46,084 nucleotides of DNA, taken from positions 1-46,084 of the forward strand of contig JADRCO010000170.1 in assembly GCA_021464525.1 (NCBI GenBank), written 5' to 3'. Source of the stretch: Rhizophagus sp. LPA8_4_AMF (Eukaryota > Glomeromycota > Glomeromycetes > Glomerales > Glomeraceae). Every line of letters begins with the position of its first letter. Positions within the stretch are counted from its first letter, which is position 1. Positions 22,106-33,479 of this stretch are shown here, piece after piece. The translations under genes and the position numbers were made by a program. Below the pieces are notes generated by a model. The model saw only the letters and a list, made by a program, of their open reading frames with translations, was not told the DNA's origin and did not search any database.

Positions 22106-23438
22106 ATGGCGGAATTTTTTGTTTTCGTAGATTATTTTCGGATGAAATGGCGTGAATACGTGAAAAAGTTATCAGGTAACGTTACAAATTTCACGTTATA
22201 TTTGGAAATAAAAGAATACCCCTGTAATCTAATCAATGAGTATGTATTATTAATATATCATTTACGTGTCCGGTCAACCTTGAAGAATGAATTTGTAGAG
22301 TTAATGTTGGAAAAATGTATTAGTATGAGCGACTGATTTTACTCGTTCATGATTGGTCGATTTCAAAAGTTCACAAATATTTATTATAATCTTATCCATT
22401 TGTTCACTGTATTTAACTAGTTTTAATTCATCTGTTAAGATATTTATCGAGTGAGTGTTTCCTTTTCATATATGGTTTTATCGGTAGTAGATATTTTAAA
22501 CATATTTTGTATTATATTAATAGGAAAGATGAGTATCATGTAGCTAGAATCTTTTTCCGGGACTCAATAGATCATTATGCAAATAATACGAGAATAATAA
22601 TAGATAAAAGTAAATAAAATAACTCAATAATTTCCTCCACAAATTCTTAAAAATTAAGTATGATGGGTATGATGTTTTCATTTCCCAGAAAAATGAATGA
22701 ATGGCGAAAATTCGTTATAAATGTTATAAAATTATGAGATTAATGTTTGGATAAATGTAGTGTAAACCAAATGTTATTTTACGTATAAAATTCACTTGCG
22801 ACAAAACTCTCTCCTTTGATGAATAATAGGTTCAATTTTTATAACTCATCATAAAAATTTGAATGTGTTAGGAAGCGTTGAATAGTTTGATGGATAATAA
22901 TATCCGAATTATGTTGAAGTAAAAATTTAACAATCAACATTCCTAACTTTATTCATAAGCTTAGCTTTTAAAAGACAACATACGTAGATTCGATCGTAGA
23001 TTAAAAGTTGTGTAAATTTAGAGATTAAGCCTATGATTTCATGTTACGTTAAACAAAATATAGATTGGTGCAACCTTATGTCAAATTCCTATAATGTTAG
23101 AAAATGATGAATAAAACATTATTATCTGCTATTCATGCAGATTTACTGAACATAATCGTTATTTTGATCGGTTGTTGTGCACTGCCATATAATAAAATTA
23201 TTGGATAGTGGTAATATGATTTAAGCCGCATTGCCACTACCGTTATTTGTTTATTAATTGACGATTGGTTTAAAAAAAGAAATTTCATATGTTGGAATTA
23301 AAACTTTAAATGGACAAAAAATATCAAAATTATTAATTTGATTAATTTATTTTTGAAGCAAATTAAGTTACGAGAGATAAAGGAAAAATACGAAAATAAA
23401 TTTAAAAATCTTATATAAGATCCATTGTGCTTTTCTTG
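22106..23438. other. Intergenic region between the MITE and the antiporter 3' end
   Basis: No supported gene. A 76-codon plus frame at 22106-22336 begins exactly at the MITE border and has no recognisable feature, so I treat it as chance. The rest is ordinary AT-rich spacer with the antiporter 3' UTR at its right edge. Confidence 0.45.
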
Positions 23439-26262
23439 TCACCGATCATTCTGTTCTTTTGAAGATTTTTTAAACTGAGGAAAAATATTAAAATTACTTA
23501 TTTGTGAGTTGCTATCAATTGATTGAGTTGTTGCAGGAGTTGTAGTAGGCGAAGTTGAATTATTGATCACATAAACTTTTCCATCTGTTTCATCTTCAAT
23601 AATAATATTTTCATCCTCTTCATAAAATGAAAACCTTTGAGATATATCTTCATCACGATCAAATTCAATAGGAATTGTAGGCAATTCCATATCAATTGCA
23701 ATACTATCATCTTGTACAGCTGAACCGTTCATATCTGAAGGTGAGCGTTGTTCTCTTTCCGAGACAATTGATTTTGGTCTGTCACAATCATTTATTCTGT
23801 AAATTTCTGGAGTGTTTGTCCGACGAAGATTCCGAGTAAGGCGTAATTCTAGCGACTGATTTCTTGATAATGTAATCGTGTTCACACGCTTTCCTATTTT
23901 TATCTGATATTTTATGGTAAGTAAATTTATATGTTCAATAAAATTACAGACATTATAATAATTACCAATGGGACAGATAGTCCATGTATTGTAATTGAAG
24001 AAATTACAAGGAAAAAAGTGACTAAGGAGAAAAGGTAATTTAGTTAGAACACTACTGTATTATTATATTAGACTCTGTATTTTGAACTTTGCAGTTACCT
24101 GGAATAACAAGTTCTCTTGCGTGAGCATGATCTGTATCAGTTTCGGAAAAATGGTCTTTAGCAACTTGAGCATAGAAGATTGCAGCTAAATAAAAATTAG
24201 AACATTAGCTAATCACATTAATACAGAAACGCCATGATAACAAGATATTTACCTACTCCAATAGGTCCAAACCAACCGGCAAATAATCCTTCACGGCGTG
24301 TCTTTAAAGCGGGAATTACTTTTAACAAAGCCATTACGATAGGAAGGCGACGAAATAGGAGTATAAGAATAGCAACTACAATGAGACGCCAATAGGATAA
24401 TCCTAAAGCTGCTTCGTTGAATGACGACCATGGAATTACTGTGCCGAGATAAACAAAAATAGCTAAATTAAGCAACAGGTCGATAACGTCCTGAAAGTAC
24501 GATTCAGCAGTTTCTACGCGAAACCAATCGCTATTATGAAATTTTACATTAGATTTAGTAAAAAATTTGATATTAACGGTTAAACATTTGTTACTCACTC
24601 CCAAGTAAAGGAATTCCCAGCAATAAAACAGGCTAATAAATCATCACTTCCAATTAATGATACAGCACCCATAATAAATAGCTGAATAAAATAATTTAAC
24701 AATACAATTAATATTTTAACATTTATATACTTATTATGTACAACATCCATCAACGTTACTTACAGCTAACACAATAGCAAATGTCATAAAGATCTCTTTA
24801 TCGATTAATTTTCTAAAGTCAACAAAGTATAATAAGTAAAATAAAAATTAAAAAAAAAAAATTCACATTTTTTTTATACCGATATACCTTTCTTCAGCCA
24901 ATTTAAGTAACTTGCGTGCAATATATCCAATCAAAAACCCAATTATGATAGATCCCAATATCTGATATCCGATTATGTAATAAAACCATTTTCCAATTGC
25001 TGTGCCCGGAGACATTTGTAAAAGATAAATCGCTAAAAAAAGGAAAGGAAGTCCGAAACCTATAGAGAAGTAAATGTTAATATATATGCGTAGGTTATCA
25101 AAAAAACAATAAAACTTACCGTCATTCGCAGCACTAATATGGTAAAAAAAACGAGATTAGTTAATATTAATAAAATAAACTTGATCTCACTTAATCTTAG
25201 TTCAGATCATACTTATATTATGTTCTTATTACCTCTCAGCCGAAATGATATGTCTTACGTGATTTGGAACATGTTTTTCTGCAAAACGTCCGCTGACCAC
25301 GCAATTTGCCAATACCTTGAAAAAAATAAAATAAAATGGTCTACTTGTGAAGTTTTCAACAATTTGACAAAATTAATTAGGATGTCCCTCATCAACATCT
25401 TTCCTAAATACTTTGGGTACTATATAAAATATCTGATACATAGTATTATTCCCGATATTGCGTAATATAAGAAAGTATGGAGTGAACTAAAAAAAAACTC
25501 TATTCTACTATTATTTCTCCATTCAAGTATGGAGTTAAACATAACAAGAAGCTTACCGGATCAGTTGGAGTGACACATGAAGCAATCATAAGTGCTTCTA
25601 ACTATATTTTAAAAATTATTAGTTTCAAGTTAAACTATCAGTCATCGATAAGTCAACAACACTTACAAATGAGATTTTGGGTATCAAGAGCCATATGGAA
25701 AGAGCACTAACAAGCCACATCCAAATCATAACTGGAAATAGCAAGATCGATAGAGATTTAAGTTCCCTCCAAAGATAGGCTCTTTATTAAAAAGAAATAC
25801 CATTAATTACTCGTCATAAAAAATTATAATTTATTAAAATTCATACTTAGGTAATGCTACACCAGCAGCCATAACCTGTTAAAAAATTCGTTAGAAAAGA
25901 TTTCCATAAACATGTATAAAGGAAGATCTAAACAGCAAAAAGATATTACCTGAATAGCGATAACAATTCGAGTAAATTCGCGTGTAATAAAGTCAGTATT
26001 TCCCCACTTATAGGGGTCGATTACTTGTAAAACATATGGCCCAAGAATTACTCCAACGAACAAACATATGACTATAGTCGAGGAAAATAAATTATGTAAA
26101 AATTAGAATGTAATGGAAAAACAAAAGAAAAAACTTACGTGCTTCTGATAAGTACAATCGTTGTTTGACGAAATACGAAACAAGACCAAAAATAACAATA
26201 AATCCACCAAGGATCAACGAAACAACGGAAACTTCATTAACGTTAATAAATTGTTGGTTCAT
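23439..26262 (-). CDS. NHA1: Nha1/Sod2-type plasma-membrane Na+/H+ antiporter, 14 exons, about 573 aa
   Basis: CPA1-family antiporter exporting Na+ (and often K+) for H+ at the plasma membrane. Exons: 26262-26139, 26071-25950, 25875-25847, 25781-25667, 25601-25557, 25315-25233, 25133-25120, 25059-24888, 24812-24764, 24681-24599, 24530-24253, 24185-24099, 24021-23966, 23903-23439; all phases agree (1,722 nt). Family marks: GLVSYFVKQRLYLSEA at the N-terminus, CVTPTDP (TPTDP 141-145), SAANDG (173-178, the ion-binding Asn-Asp region), GSDDLLACFIAG, RREGLFAGWFGPIGVG, and SSITIHGLSVPL near the last helix. A cytosolic tail of about 155 residues is Ser/Glu/Asp-rich. It is shorter than Saccharomyces Nha1 (985 aa), closer to Sod2. 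Exon 7 is only 14 nt; intron 5 is unusually long (241 nt). Its start lies 180 bp below the stop of the Na+/phosphate symporter. Confidence 0.92.
25316..25556 (-). other. Outlier long intron of the antiporter gene
   Basis: At 241 nt it is about three times the other introns here (60-102 nt). It contains two copies of ACTCCATACTT near its donor side. No extra in-frame exon is needed: the flanking exons encode TPTDP and VLANCVVSGRFAEKHVP, which are contiguous in the family. It may hold a small insertion. Confidence 0.5.
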
Positions 26263-26441
26263 ACCAATTTATTAAAGCTTCCCGAAACAACAAATAAAAA
26301 AAACGTGATACCGCATTATACAAACAAAATAAACACATTTTGTGTAAGTGTGTAACCGTACGCAAATTAGACTAATTTTATTTTTAACCGAATTTTTAAA
26401 TTACATTAGAATTTTTAAATTTACATTTTAAAAAAACATAT
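26263..26441 (-). promoter_or_regulatory. Short spacer between symporter stop and antiporter start
   Basis: Only 179 bp separate the stop of the phosphate symporter from the antiporter ATG on the same strand. It must contain the symporter 3' UTR and the antiporter promoter, or the two genes may share read-through transcripts. No motif could be assigned. Confidence 0.4.
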
Positions 26442-28297
26442 TTATTGTGAAGGCGCATGTGCAGCAAAAGCATAAATACAACCAGCAAGTAATGCGACAA
26501 CAGGTACTGTTATTATCCTAAATTTTTTTTTTAAAAAAATCCATCAATTATATATGTTGATTGAAAATCATCATGATAATTTCCATTATGAAATATAGAC
26601 TTACCAACTAAAGAAGCACAAACCTAACAATCTCCAGTTGAGAGCTTTTGCGTTTCCATTACACAGACCTACGGCTGTAGTTGCTCCAGTAACGCAATGT
26701 GTTGTTGAAATAGGAAGGCCCAGTTTTGAGGCTGTTATTATTGTTAACGAAGTACCCAATTCCAAAGAGAAACCTCGTGATGGGGATTGATAAGTAATTC
26801 TATTTCCAAGAGTTCTCATTACGTGATATCCATAAAGAAGAAGTCCTAAATCAATGGCGAGACCTCCTAAAGCTAGAATCCAAATAGGCGTAATTGATTC
26901 TGTGGTTGAAAGAAAAAAACCTTAAAATTCAAAACAAGATTTGCAAAACTTGATAAATACTTTTAAACAGCTTTACCTAATTGAATTGTTCCAGAACGAT
27001 AAGTAAGATAAATTACAAAAAAGGGTCCGACCGCGTTAGAAACATCGTTTGAACCATGAGCGAATGAAGCGAATGAGGCAGTAATAATTTGAAGGAAAGA
27101 ATATAGACTTTCCGTGTCCGGATCATACTTTATAGCGAGATCATGCATTTCTTTATTTTCCTGCAACTTATAATCTGCAACTTCCTTATTCATACCACGC
27201 GCGGCAAATTTTCCAATAGCCGCAAAATATAATTGGAATATATTCTTTTTGGTATTTAAACTAGATGGCACATCTTTATTTTCTTCAATTTCGATTCCTT
27301 CTTGTTTTTCATTACCATTTTCAGCAGCATTATCAGCAGTATTTTCATAACGCTCACTAATGAAGGGAATGACAAAAACATGATACCATTTGAGGCCATT
27401 TTCTTTACCAAGAATCTTCCTTCTTAAATATTGTACATAAAAGAAATGACCAAAAATAGCAAAAATAATCGTAATACCCACGATAACAGATGCAATAATG
27501 TAAGGTTTAAGATTATCTAATTTAAGATTGGATGGACCTTTGTATACAATTTCAAATGTATTGACAATGACTACTATACAAAGGTAAATTGGAACAGCGA
27601 TTAAAGATCGCTGAAAAGAGGTTTCCCGATGTTCAAGTACCAAATATTTCGTTGCTAAGAAAACAATTGATGCTGCAACTCCTGTTACTATAGGTGCAAT
27701 GAACCATGAAGCTATAATTTTTCCCATGCCATTAAAACTCCAGTCAATTGCTAAAACCGAAATTTCAATTAGATCGAATTTTAAAGGCAAATCAACGAAA
27801 AGCATACTATACCTTCCCAACCGAAAGCTGCAACACCAACACCAATAGTAGCACCAACAATTGAATGCGTAGTGGAAACTGGCCATCCATGACTTGAAGC
27901 GAAAAGAACCCATGTAGTTGAGACAACCAAAGCGCAAACCATAGCCAACTATTTTCGTCAATATTTAAAAGAGAAATGATTTAAGAATTTATAAGTCGAA
28001 AACTACGAGTATAAAAAAGTAGTAAAAGCATACTATAAGTAATTCCGGCTGATTTTGAAATAATGATATTTTTATAATTCCTCCCCCGATGGTTTCGGAC
28101 GTATTGGAGCCCAAAAGGAGGGCACCAAGAAATTCTGTGAAAATAGCAATACAGCACGCTTGTTTCAAAGAGAGGGCTTTTGATGCAATTGAAGCTGAAA
28201 AGCTGTTTGATACATCATTAGCTCCGATCCCAAATCCACTAGCGAACGCAGTGATTGCACCAATAATAAAAAGCCAAGAATAACTATATGGTTCCAT
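26442..28297 (-). CDS. PHO89: Pho89/PiT-family Na+-coupled phosphate symporter, 5 exons, about 514 aa
   Basis: High-affinity inorganic phosphate importer, Na+-driven in fungal Pho89. Exons: 28297-28034, 27948-27813, 27750-26977, 26899-26605, 26517-26442; 1,545 nt with all phases agreeing. Both PiT signatures are present: GANDVSNSF (25-33) in the N-terminal half and GSNDVSNAVGPFF (366-378) in the C-terminal half, plus the duplicated PVSTTHSIVG (111-120) and PISTTHCVTG (454-463) hairpins. About ten to twelve membrane segments are expected. A hydrophilic central loop (about 240-340) is rich in Glu/Asn. The start is set at the ATG for MEPYSYSWLF, matching the family; an upstream in-frame ATG at 28405 would add a Lys/Phe-rich leader that looks untranslated. 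Phosphate starvation usually induces this family; no CACGTG site was seen upstream. Confidence 0.93.
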
Positions 28298-28996
28298 TTC
28301 AAAACTTATTCTTAAAAATTTATTTTTTTTTGTCTTATAAACTATTTTATTAAAGAAATAATTTGTCAATAGAAAGAATTTCTTACAAAGAATTTTTTTT
28401 TGCAACTTATACCGGATATTTAACTGATTTTGATAATCATCCGCATTAAGGCATCACCCTCATTGTTACACAATCGATCGTCGGTTGTTCTGGGTTGTCA
28501 TTTGGCAAAACTATATTTTTTAGATATTGAGAGCCCCTGCATATTCAGTGTAACAGTACCAATTTTTTTTTAAGGTTGGGCGGAAGTAAATTTGTATCTA
28601 GATTATTGTCCGAAAATTTTTTTACACGCTTTTTTACGGTTAATGTGGCGCCATTTAAAATTTTTCCGTTTATCTTCTGATTGTTTCAAATTGCTTATAT
28701 GGACACAAATTAATATTACGCCAACAAATTAATTGTTAATTGTTATAATTATTAAGAAATAATTGTAATTAATTTTTAAGGGTAATCTGTAGGTAAAGAC
28801 AATATAGTTCCGAAGTTTAAGTAAACTACTGCCATTTGCCAGAACTGAAGTGATACAGAATAATTTGGTGAAACGTAACGGAAAGATCTGTAAATGTGTT
28901 ATTCAAAATAAAAATCGACATATTAATTAACTTAAAAAAGTATTATTCAATCTTTTTAACCCTCTTTTCTTAAATTTTCATAACAAATTAAAAATT
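28298..28996. promoter_or_regulatory. Divergent promoter region of the symporter and Sel1 genes
   Basis: About 700 bp separate two divergently transcribed starts (minus gene at 28297, plus gene at 28997). It contains a GC-richer stretch near 28440-28500 (ATCGATCG palindrome, CGTCGGTTGTTCTGGGTTG) and typical AT-rich leader sequence near each ATG. No Pho4-type E-box CACGTG is visible. Confidence 0.4.
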
Positions 28997-30031
28997 ATGG
29001 CTTCCACAAATGGCGTTTCAACACCATCTTTTCAAATGAATAATAAATCAAAAGATTTTGATCAAGTGATAAATGAGACGTCATCATCATCGTTAAATTT
29101 GAAAACACAACCAGGTCCAACTAGTCCAAATTTATATCTGAATACTCCACCAAAATTAAATGGTTTAAAATCACCTTCAAGATCTTTATCACCTTCAAGA
29201 CTCAGTAGACCTCCTTCTCCGGTAAATCCAAATGTTCCAGTGATTTATTCAAGGCCTTCTTCACCTTCAAGAGATCATCTCAAAGATCCGACAATGAAAT
29301 ATGTTGATGAATTATTATTTGTATTTTATGATGCATTGGATAATTATCCAATCAATCAAATTCTAATATTAATTAGACGTCATCTTGAAGATAATGATCA
29401 AAAAGAAGAAAAAATTTTTAAATGGCTATTAAATAATGAACATGATGTAAAATATAAAACTTTACTTGGATTCTTTTATGAAGGAGGGATTGGAACAGAA
29501 ATAAATGAAAGAAAAGCATTTAATTCTTATATAACAGGTGCAAAGATGGGAATTGCTTATTCCCAAATTTTATTGGGAAATTGTTATATTTTGGGAAAAG
29601 GAACGGCAATAGATGAAACATTGGGTTTCAAATGGTATCAAAAGGCTGCAGAAAGTGAACTATGTATTTGTGGTTTATGTAATATTGCTAATTGCTTTGA
29701 TTTTGGTATCGGAACTGAAATAGACAAGAAAAAAGCTTTTAATTTATATAAAAAATCAATCAAAACTGGGAAAATTTTAGGTTTAAGTGAACTTGGATAC
29801 TGCTATCAAGTTGGATGTGGTGTTGAAAAAGATTTAAAAAAAGCTTTAGAATATTATAAACAATCTGCTGAACGAGATAATAGTGATGGTCAATATTATT
29901 TAGGTGTATTCTATGAGTTTGGTGTAGAGGTTGAGATGGATATAAAACAAGCTATAAATTGGTATTGTGAAGCTGCTAAAAATGGTGATGAAGAAGCTAA
30001 AAGCAAATTGTATGATCTATTAAAAGAATAA
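28997..30031 (+). CDS. Sel1-repeat (SLR) protein, 344 aa, single exon
   Basis: Helical-repeat scaffold of the Sel1/Skt5-like type, a family greatly expanded in Rhizophagus-like fungi. Residues 1-95 are disordered, rich in Ser/Pro with repeated SPSR motifs (potential proline-directed or SR-type phosphorylation sites). About 100-150 form a predicted helical cap (MKYVDELLFVFYDALDNYP...). From about 153 to 335 run five SLRs of 36-38 residues with the signature LGxxYxxGxGxxxDxxKAxxxYxxAAExG (for example LLGNCYILGKGTAIDETLGF). The last unit ends WYCEAAKNGDEEAKS, the usual fungal form. No kinase domain or membrane segment is present. The frame is intact and the start is the first ATG after a T-rich leader. 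Binding partner unknown. Confidence 0.9.
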   Translation: MASTNGVSTPSFQMNNKSKDFDQVINETSSSSLNLKTQPGPTSPNLYLNTPPKLNGLKSPSRSLSPSRLSRPPSPVNPNVPVIYSRPSSPSRDHLKDPTMKYVDELLFVFYDALDNYPINQILILIRRHLEDNDQKEEKIFKWLLNNEHDVKYKTLLGFFYEGGIGTEINERKAFNSYITGAKMGIAYSQILLGNCYILGKGTAIDETLGFKWYQKAAESELCICGLCNIANCFDFGIGTEIDKKKAFNLYKKSIKTGKILGLSELGYCYQVGCGVEKDLKKALEYYKQSAERDNSDGQYYLGVFYEFGVEVEMDIKQAINWYCEAAKNGDEEAKSKLYDLLKE

Positions 30032-30383
30032 TTTAATATTTGGCATCTTAGATATTTAATACCATTTAATCATTATTTATTTAATTATTAGAATTATAAA
30101 CTTTTATTTAATATAAACATTTTAATGCCCAATATTATGAGTATTAATGAATTAATTAGGTAAAGATAAATTTTATTATAATATATTCATTTCTTATTTA
30201 AAATAATTTATTATAAACATATAAATTAAATATTTATAAATAATGTTGTAAATTTTAAATTGATTACAAAATTATTTTACTATGAAAAATTTTGAAATTT
30301 TCTGTATTAAAAATATTATTGCAAATCTAAATTAAGAAATATAAATATATGTTTTATACTTATTATATGTATATGATTTATAG
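30032..30383. other. AT-rich 3' flank of the Sel1 gene
   Basis: The probable 3' UTR and spacer. No other structure was seen before the poly(T) run at 30384. Confidence 0.5.
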
Positions 30384-30597
30384 TTTTTTTTTTTATTTAT
30401 TTATATAGCAGTGCAATCTTGTTCACTTACATAAAAATAATAATTAAGACATATTGAAACAGAACAAAATGAAATAATTAAAGAAGTTATGTAAGATCCC
30501 TACCCCTTCTAAGAAGCTGAGTCAACTGGATACCACTAAATGCTAATGATATCCTATTAAAAAAGCATTAAAATCCAAAAATGAACCACTATATGCA
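30384..30597 (-). mobile_element. Poly(A)-ended retroelement-like 3' cassette, copy 2
   Basis: On the minus strand it ends GTGAACAAGATTGCACTGC, then TATATAAATAAATA and an A-run. It is the fuller copy of the cassette at 4901-5007, sharing the last 65 bp and the AATCCAAAAA block. It lies directly downstream, in the same orientation, of the coding relic at 30640-32700 and could be that element's 3' end. Confidence 0.55.
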
Positions 30598-30639
30598 TAC
30601 ATATAATTATTCCAATATTCAAATCCTAGCATCTTAATA

Positions 30640-32700
30640 CTATGAATTGTTCTTTCACATGCATACGCACATGCTATATGTAAATTCTATCTGGTATGGA
30701 ATGTTGAAACTTAGCCCAAATAAGCAATTCAGTAACCTTACCAATTTATTATACCTTATTTTTTTCTTTACTTTTATGACCATCTCAACTAACATTTTCT
30801 ACATTCAACTTTTGATTAAGTTGTTTTTTTCCTCTATTATATATATTTTCAATTTGTCTTCTCTAAATTTATAATCTTTTCCTATTTCACCTTTTAAAAT
30901 ATCTAATTCTATATAATTACTAGCTACTTCTAAAATTAGTCGCATCATATTTGTATCAAGATACATACTTTTTAACCAAATGTATGCTTTTTTTTACTAC
31001 ATTTTTAAAATAAAATTCTTTATCTGTAGGTATAACCTATAATTTAGAAACAGGAGTAACTTTATGAACTTCATACATATGCTGATATCTATGTAATGTA
31101 TTATTATTATTTTCTAATAAAACCATATCTCTTTGCATTTTTAAGTATGGTTTAAAATGGTAATGAAAATCAATACAGGTATCCAATACCAATTTTTAAA
31201 TTGGTATTATTCTGACAAAATTACTTTACAGAAACTTCAAGTTTTCAAACAATATCATTTCGATATCATATCAATATTGAATTGATATTAAATCGATATT
31301 AAAATGATATCGAAATGATAATTGAAATGATATAGAATCGATATCGTTAAGTTCATCTTAACGGCATTATTTCGATATCATTTTAATTATCACTTCGATA
31401 TCATTTCGATATCAATTCAATATCGATATGATATCAAAATGATAATACTTTATTTCAATATCATATCGATATCATATCAATATTGGATCGATATTGAAAT
31501 GATATCGAAACAATACTGTTAAGATAAACTTAACGATATCAATTCTATATCAATTAAAAATATCAAGTTTCTGTAAAGTAATAATACCCCTTTATTACCT
31601 TTATCCAAATCTTCAATATGTGGACACAATAATTTATTAATTATGTTAATTTCATTCATACTATTTGTTAAATTGAATAAAAAAGTTAATTCATCATTAG
31701 TAACTTTTCTATGTTCCCTAATCTTAATAAACAATCGATTACAATTATAATCTGGAAGAATTTTATACATTAAAGTTTTAATCAATTTCAGTTTATCATC
31801 TAAGAATAGATTACCAATAATCCATTCATTATAATCATGTGATTTTTGCCATCTTTTTTAATGATTCTGATAAAGTTTTTTGTATTCATTCATCTGTTTT
31901 ACTGAAATATTTGGTCTTAATGAAGTTGGATCATATTTAGTAATCACATAATGAAGATGTACTGTAGCATTACCTCTATATTTTTTCATAATAAATTATT
32001 AATCATTTGGCACAATCATATTATGTTCAGTTACTTTTATATTAGCAATCTATTTAAGGTTCTGTTTTTAACTACTAGTAACTAATTTTCTCTTTTTGTG
32101 AAAATAAGAAGATTCTGTAAATAATTTAATAGGCAGTTTAGGTGTTTATATAATTAATGGTTTACATTTTTTACATGCAATTCTGTTGTTAGAAAGTACT
32201 ACTGCACATAAACTTTTACAATACATACAAGATATATAAAAACTAAAATACCAAGTGAATGTTTGTAGTTAAATCATATATAAGATTTTGTTTCTTTATT
32301 GTTTTTAATATTTTTATTATAATAATTACTGATCGACTTAAGTTTGTCTAGTAATAATGTTCTAAATTTATTAAAATACCAGTCTTTAATATATTTTTTT
32401 ATTGGAAGTCCATAAAAAATACTTATTAAGCATTTTGTAATTTTAAATTTTATATTAACATATTTTCTGTCTAATAGTATAGTATATATTGAAGAATATT
32501 TGTTTGTAAACCTTAAGTTATTTATAATAACTTTAAGTGTTGTAATGTCATATTTAAATGAAGAAATATCTAATAAAATATAACAATTTCTTCTATATAA
32601 TGAATAAATAACATTTGCTTCAGTATATAAAAGCTTTGTCAGTATTGCAAAATATATATATTGTATTTGTAATAAACTCTTTTCCATTGTAATCAGTTCA
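30640..32700 (-). mobile_element. Degraded coding relic of an unidentified repeated element
   Basis: The minus strand carries long stretches of coding-like sequence from about 32690 down to about 30640, with a Cys-rich zinc-ribbon-like region near 32160-32250. I recognise no transposase, reverse transcriptase or other domain, so the family is open. It is an old, inactive fossil with many breaks, split by the palindromic insertion at 31203-31590. The poly(A)-ended cassette at 30384-30597 follows it in the same orientation. Confidence 0.4.
31203..31590. mobile_element. Palindromic MITE-like insertion packed with GATATC/CGATAT repeats
   Basis: Ends are inverted: left GGTATTATT...ACTTTACAGAAACTT, right AAGTTTCTGTAAAGT...AATAATACC, differing by a 9-nt indel. 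The interior is almost entirely permutations of ATATCGATAT and TGATATCGAAATGATATC, interrupted twice by TTAAGTTCATCTTAACG-like hairpins. It interrupts the coding relic around it, so it arrived later. A diverged relative with AATATT instead of GATATC lies at 5000-5188. Confidence 0.7.
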
Positions 32701-33320
32701 GAATAAAACAGGTATATAAAAAGAAAGTGTAATATATAACTTGGTCAAAAATAAGCCTATGTCTTTCGTTCTTTTTGTAAAAATATATTTTTAACAAAAA
32801 CAAATAATTTTACTATTAAAAATATTATTTAAACTATTGTATAGTTGTTAAACCATTATAGTTTTCTTTATTCCTTTTTTATAAGAAAATTGTACAGAAA
32901 TTGGTGGGAAGAGTTTTCTATGTTTTATAGTTTCAAAAATCTTTTTTTATTATATCTATTTATTTAAAATTTAAATATAAAGTACAAGTAATATTTAAAT
33001 AGTATATAAATATATTATGTCAAAAAATATTGAATTGTAATAATTATATAATTTTTAATAAAAAAAAAAAAATTCTATAATTTTAATTTTAAATTTCTAT
33101 ATAATAAAAAATATTTTACTGATTTATTTACTAATAATTAAATATAATAAATCTTTATTCTAGAAAGTTTAATTCAATTTATTATATAATATATTGAATT
33201 TCTAAATAATTTAAGTCAAATTTGTAATGCTAAGCAGAATTATCAAAAAAATTATTAATAATTCTGATTAATATTATAAGAATAGTGACATTTATATTTA
33301 TTATAAACTTTAACTTTCCA
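32701..33320. other. AT-rich gap, no gene
   Basis: Nothing recognisable apart from homopolymer and AT-rich low-complexity sequence. Confidence 0.45.
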
Positions 33321-33479
33321 CTCCCATATAATATATAAATCTTAAGGTATTACTATTTGGCAACCTATTACCATGATAATCCTATCACATGATTTAGCAA
33401 AATTTTTGATTGGTTAATTTTATAAATATCTACAGTAGTACAGTACACAAAAATAATTTTAATAGAAAAATTTTTAACT

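Noticed and set aside
22106-22336. A 76-codon plus frame starting at the MITE border
   Set aside because: No homology recognised and no intron partners; the start abuts the MITE terminus, most likely chance.
25139-25465. A 108-codon plus frame
   Set aside because: Lies antisense to antiporter exon 6 and its long intron 5; no domain of its own.
28089-28283. A 64-codon plus frame
   Set aside because: Exact antisense shadow of symporter exon 1.
28298-28996. Pho4-type CACGTG box upstream of the phosphate symporter
   Set aside because: No CACGTG is present in the divergent spacer.
30647-30874. A 75-codon plus frame, Phe/Leu-rich
   Set aside because: Antisense to the minus-strand coding relic and very hydrophobic from AT bias.
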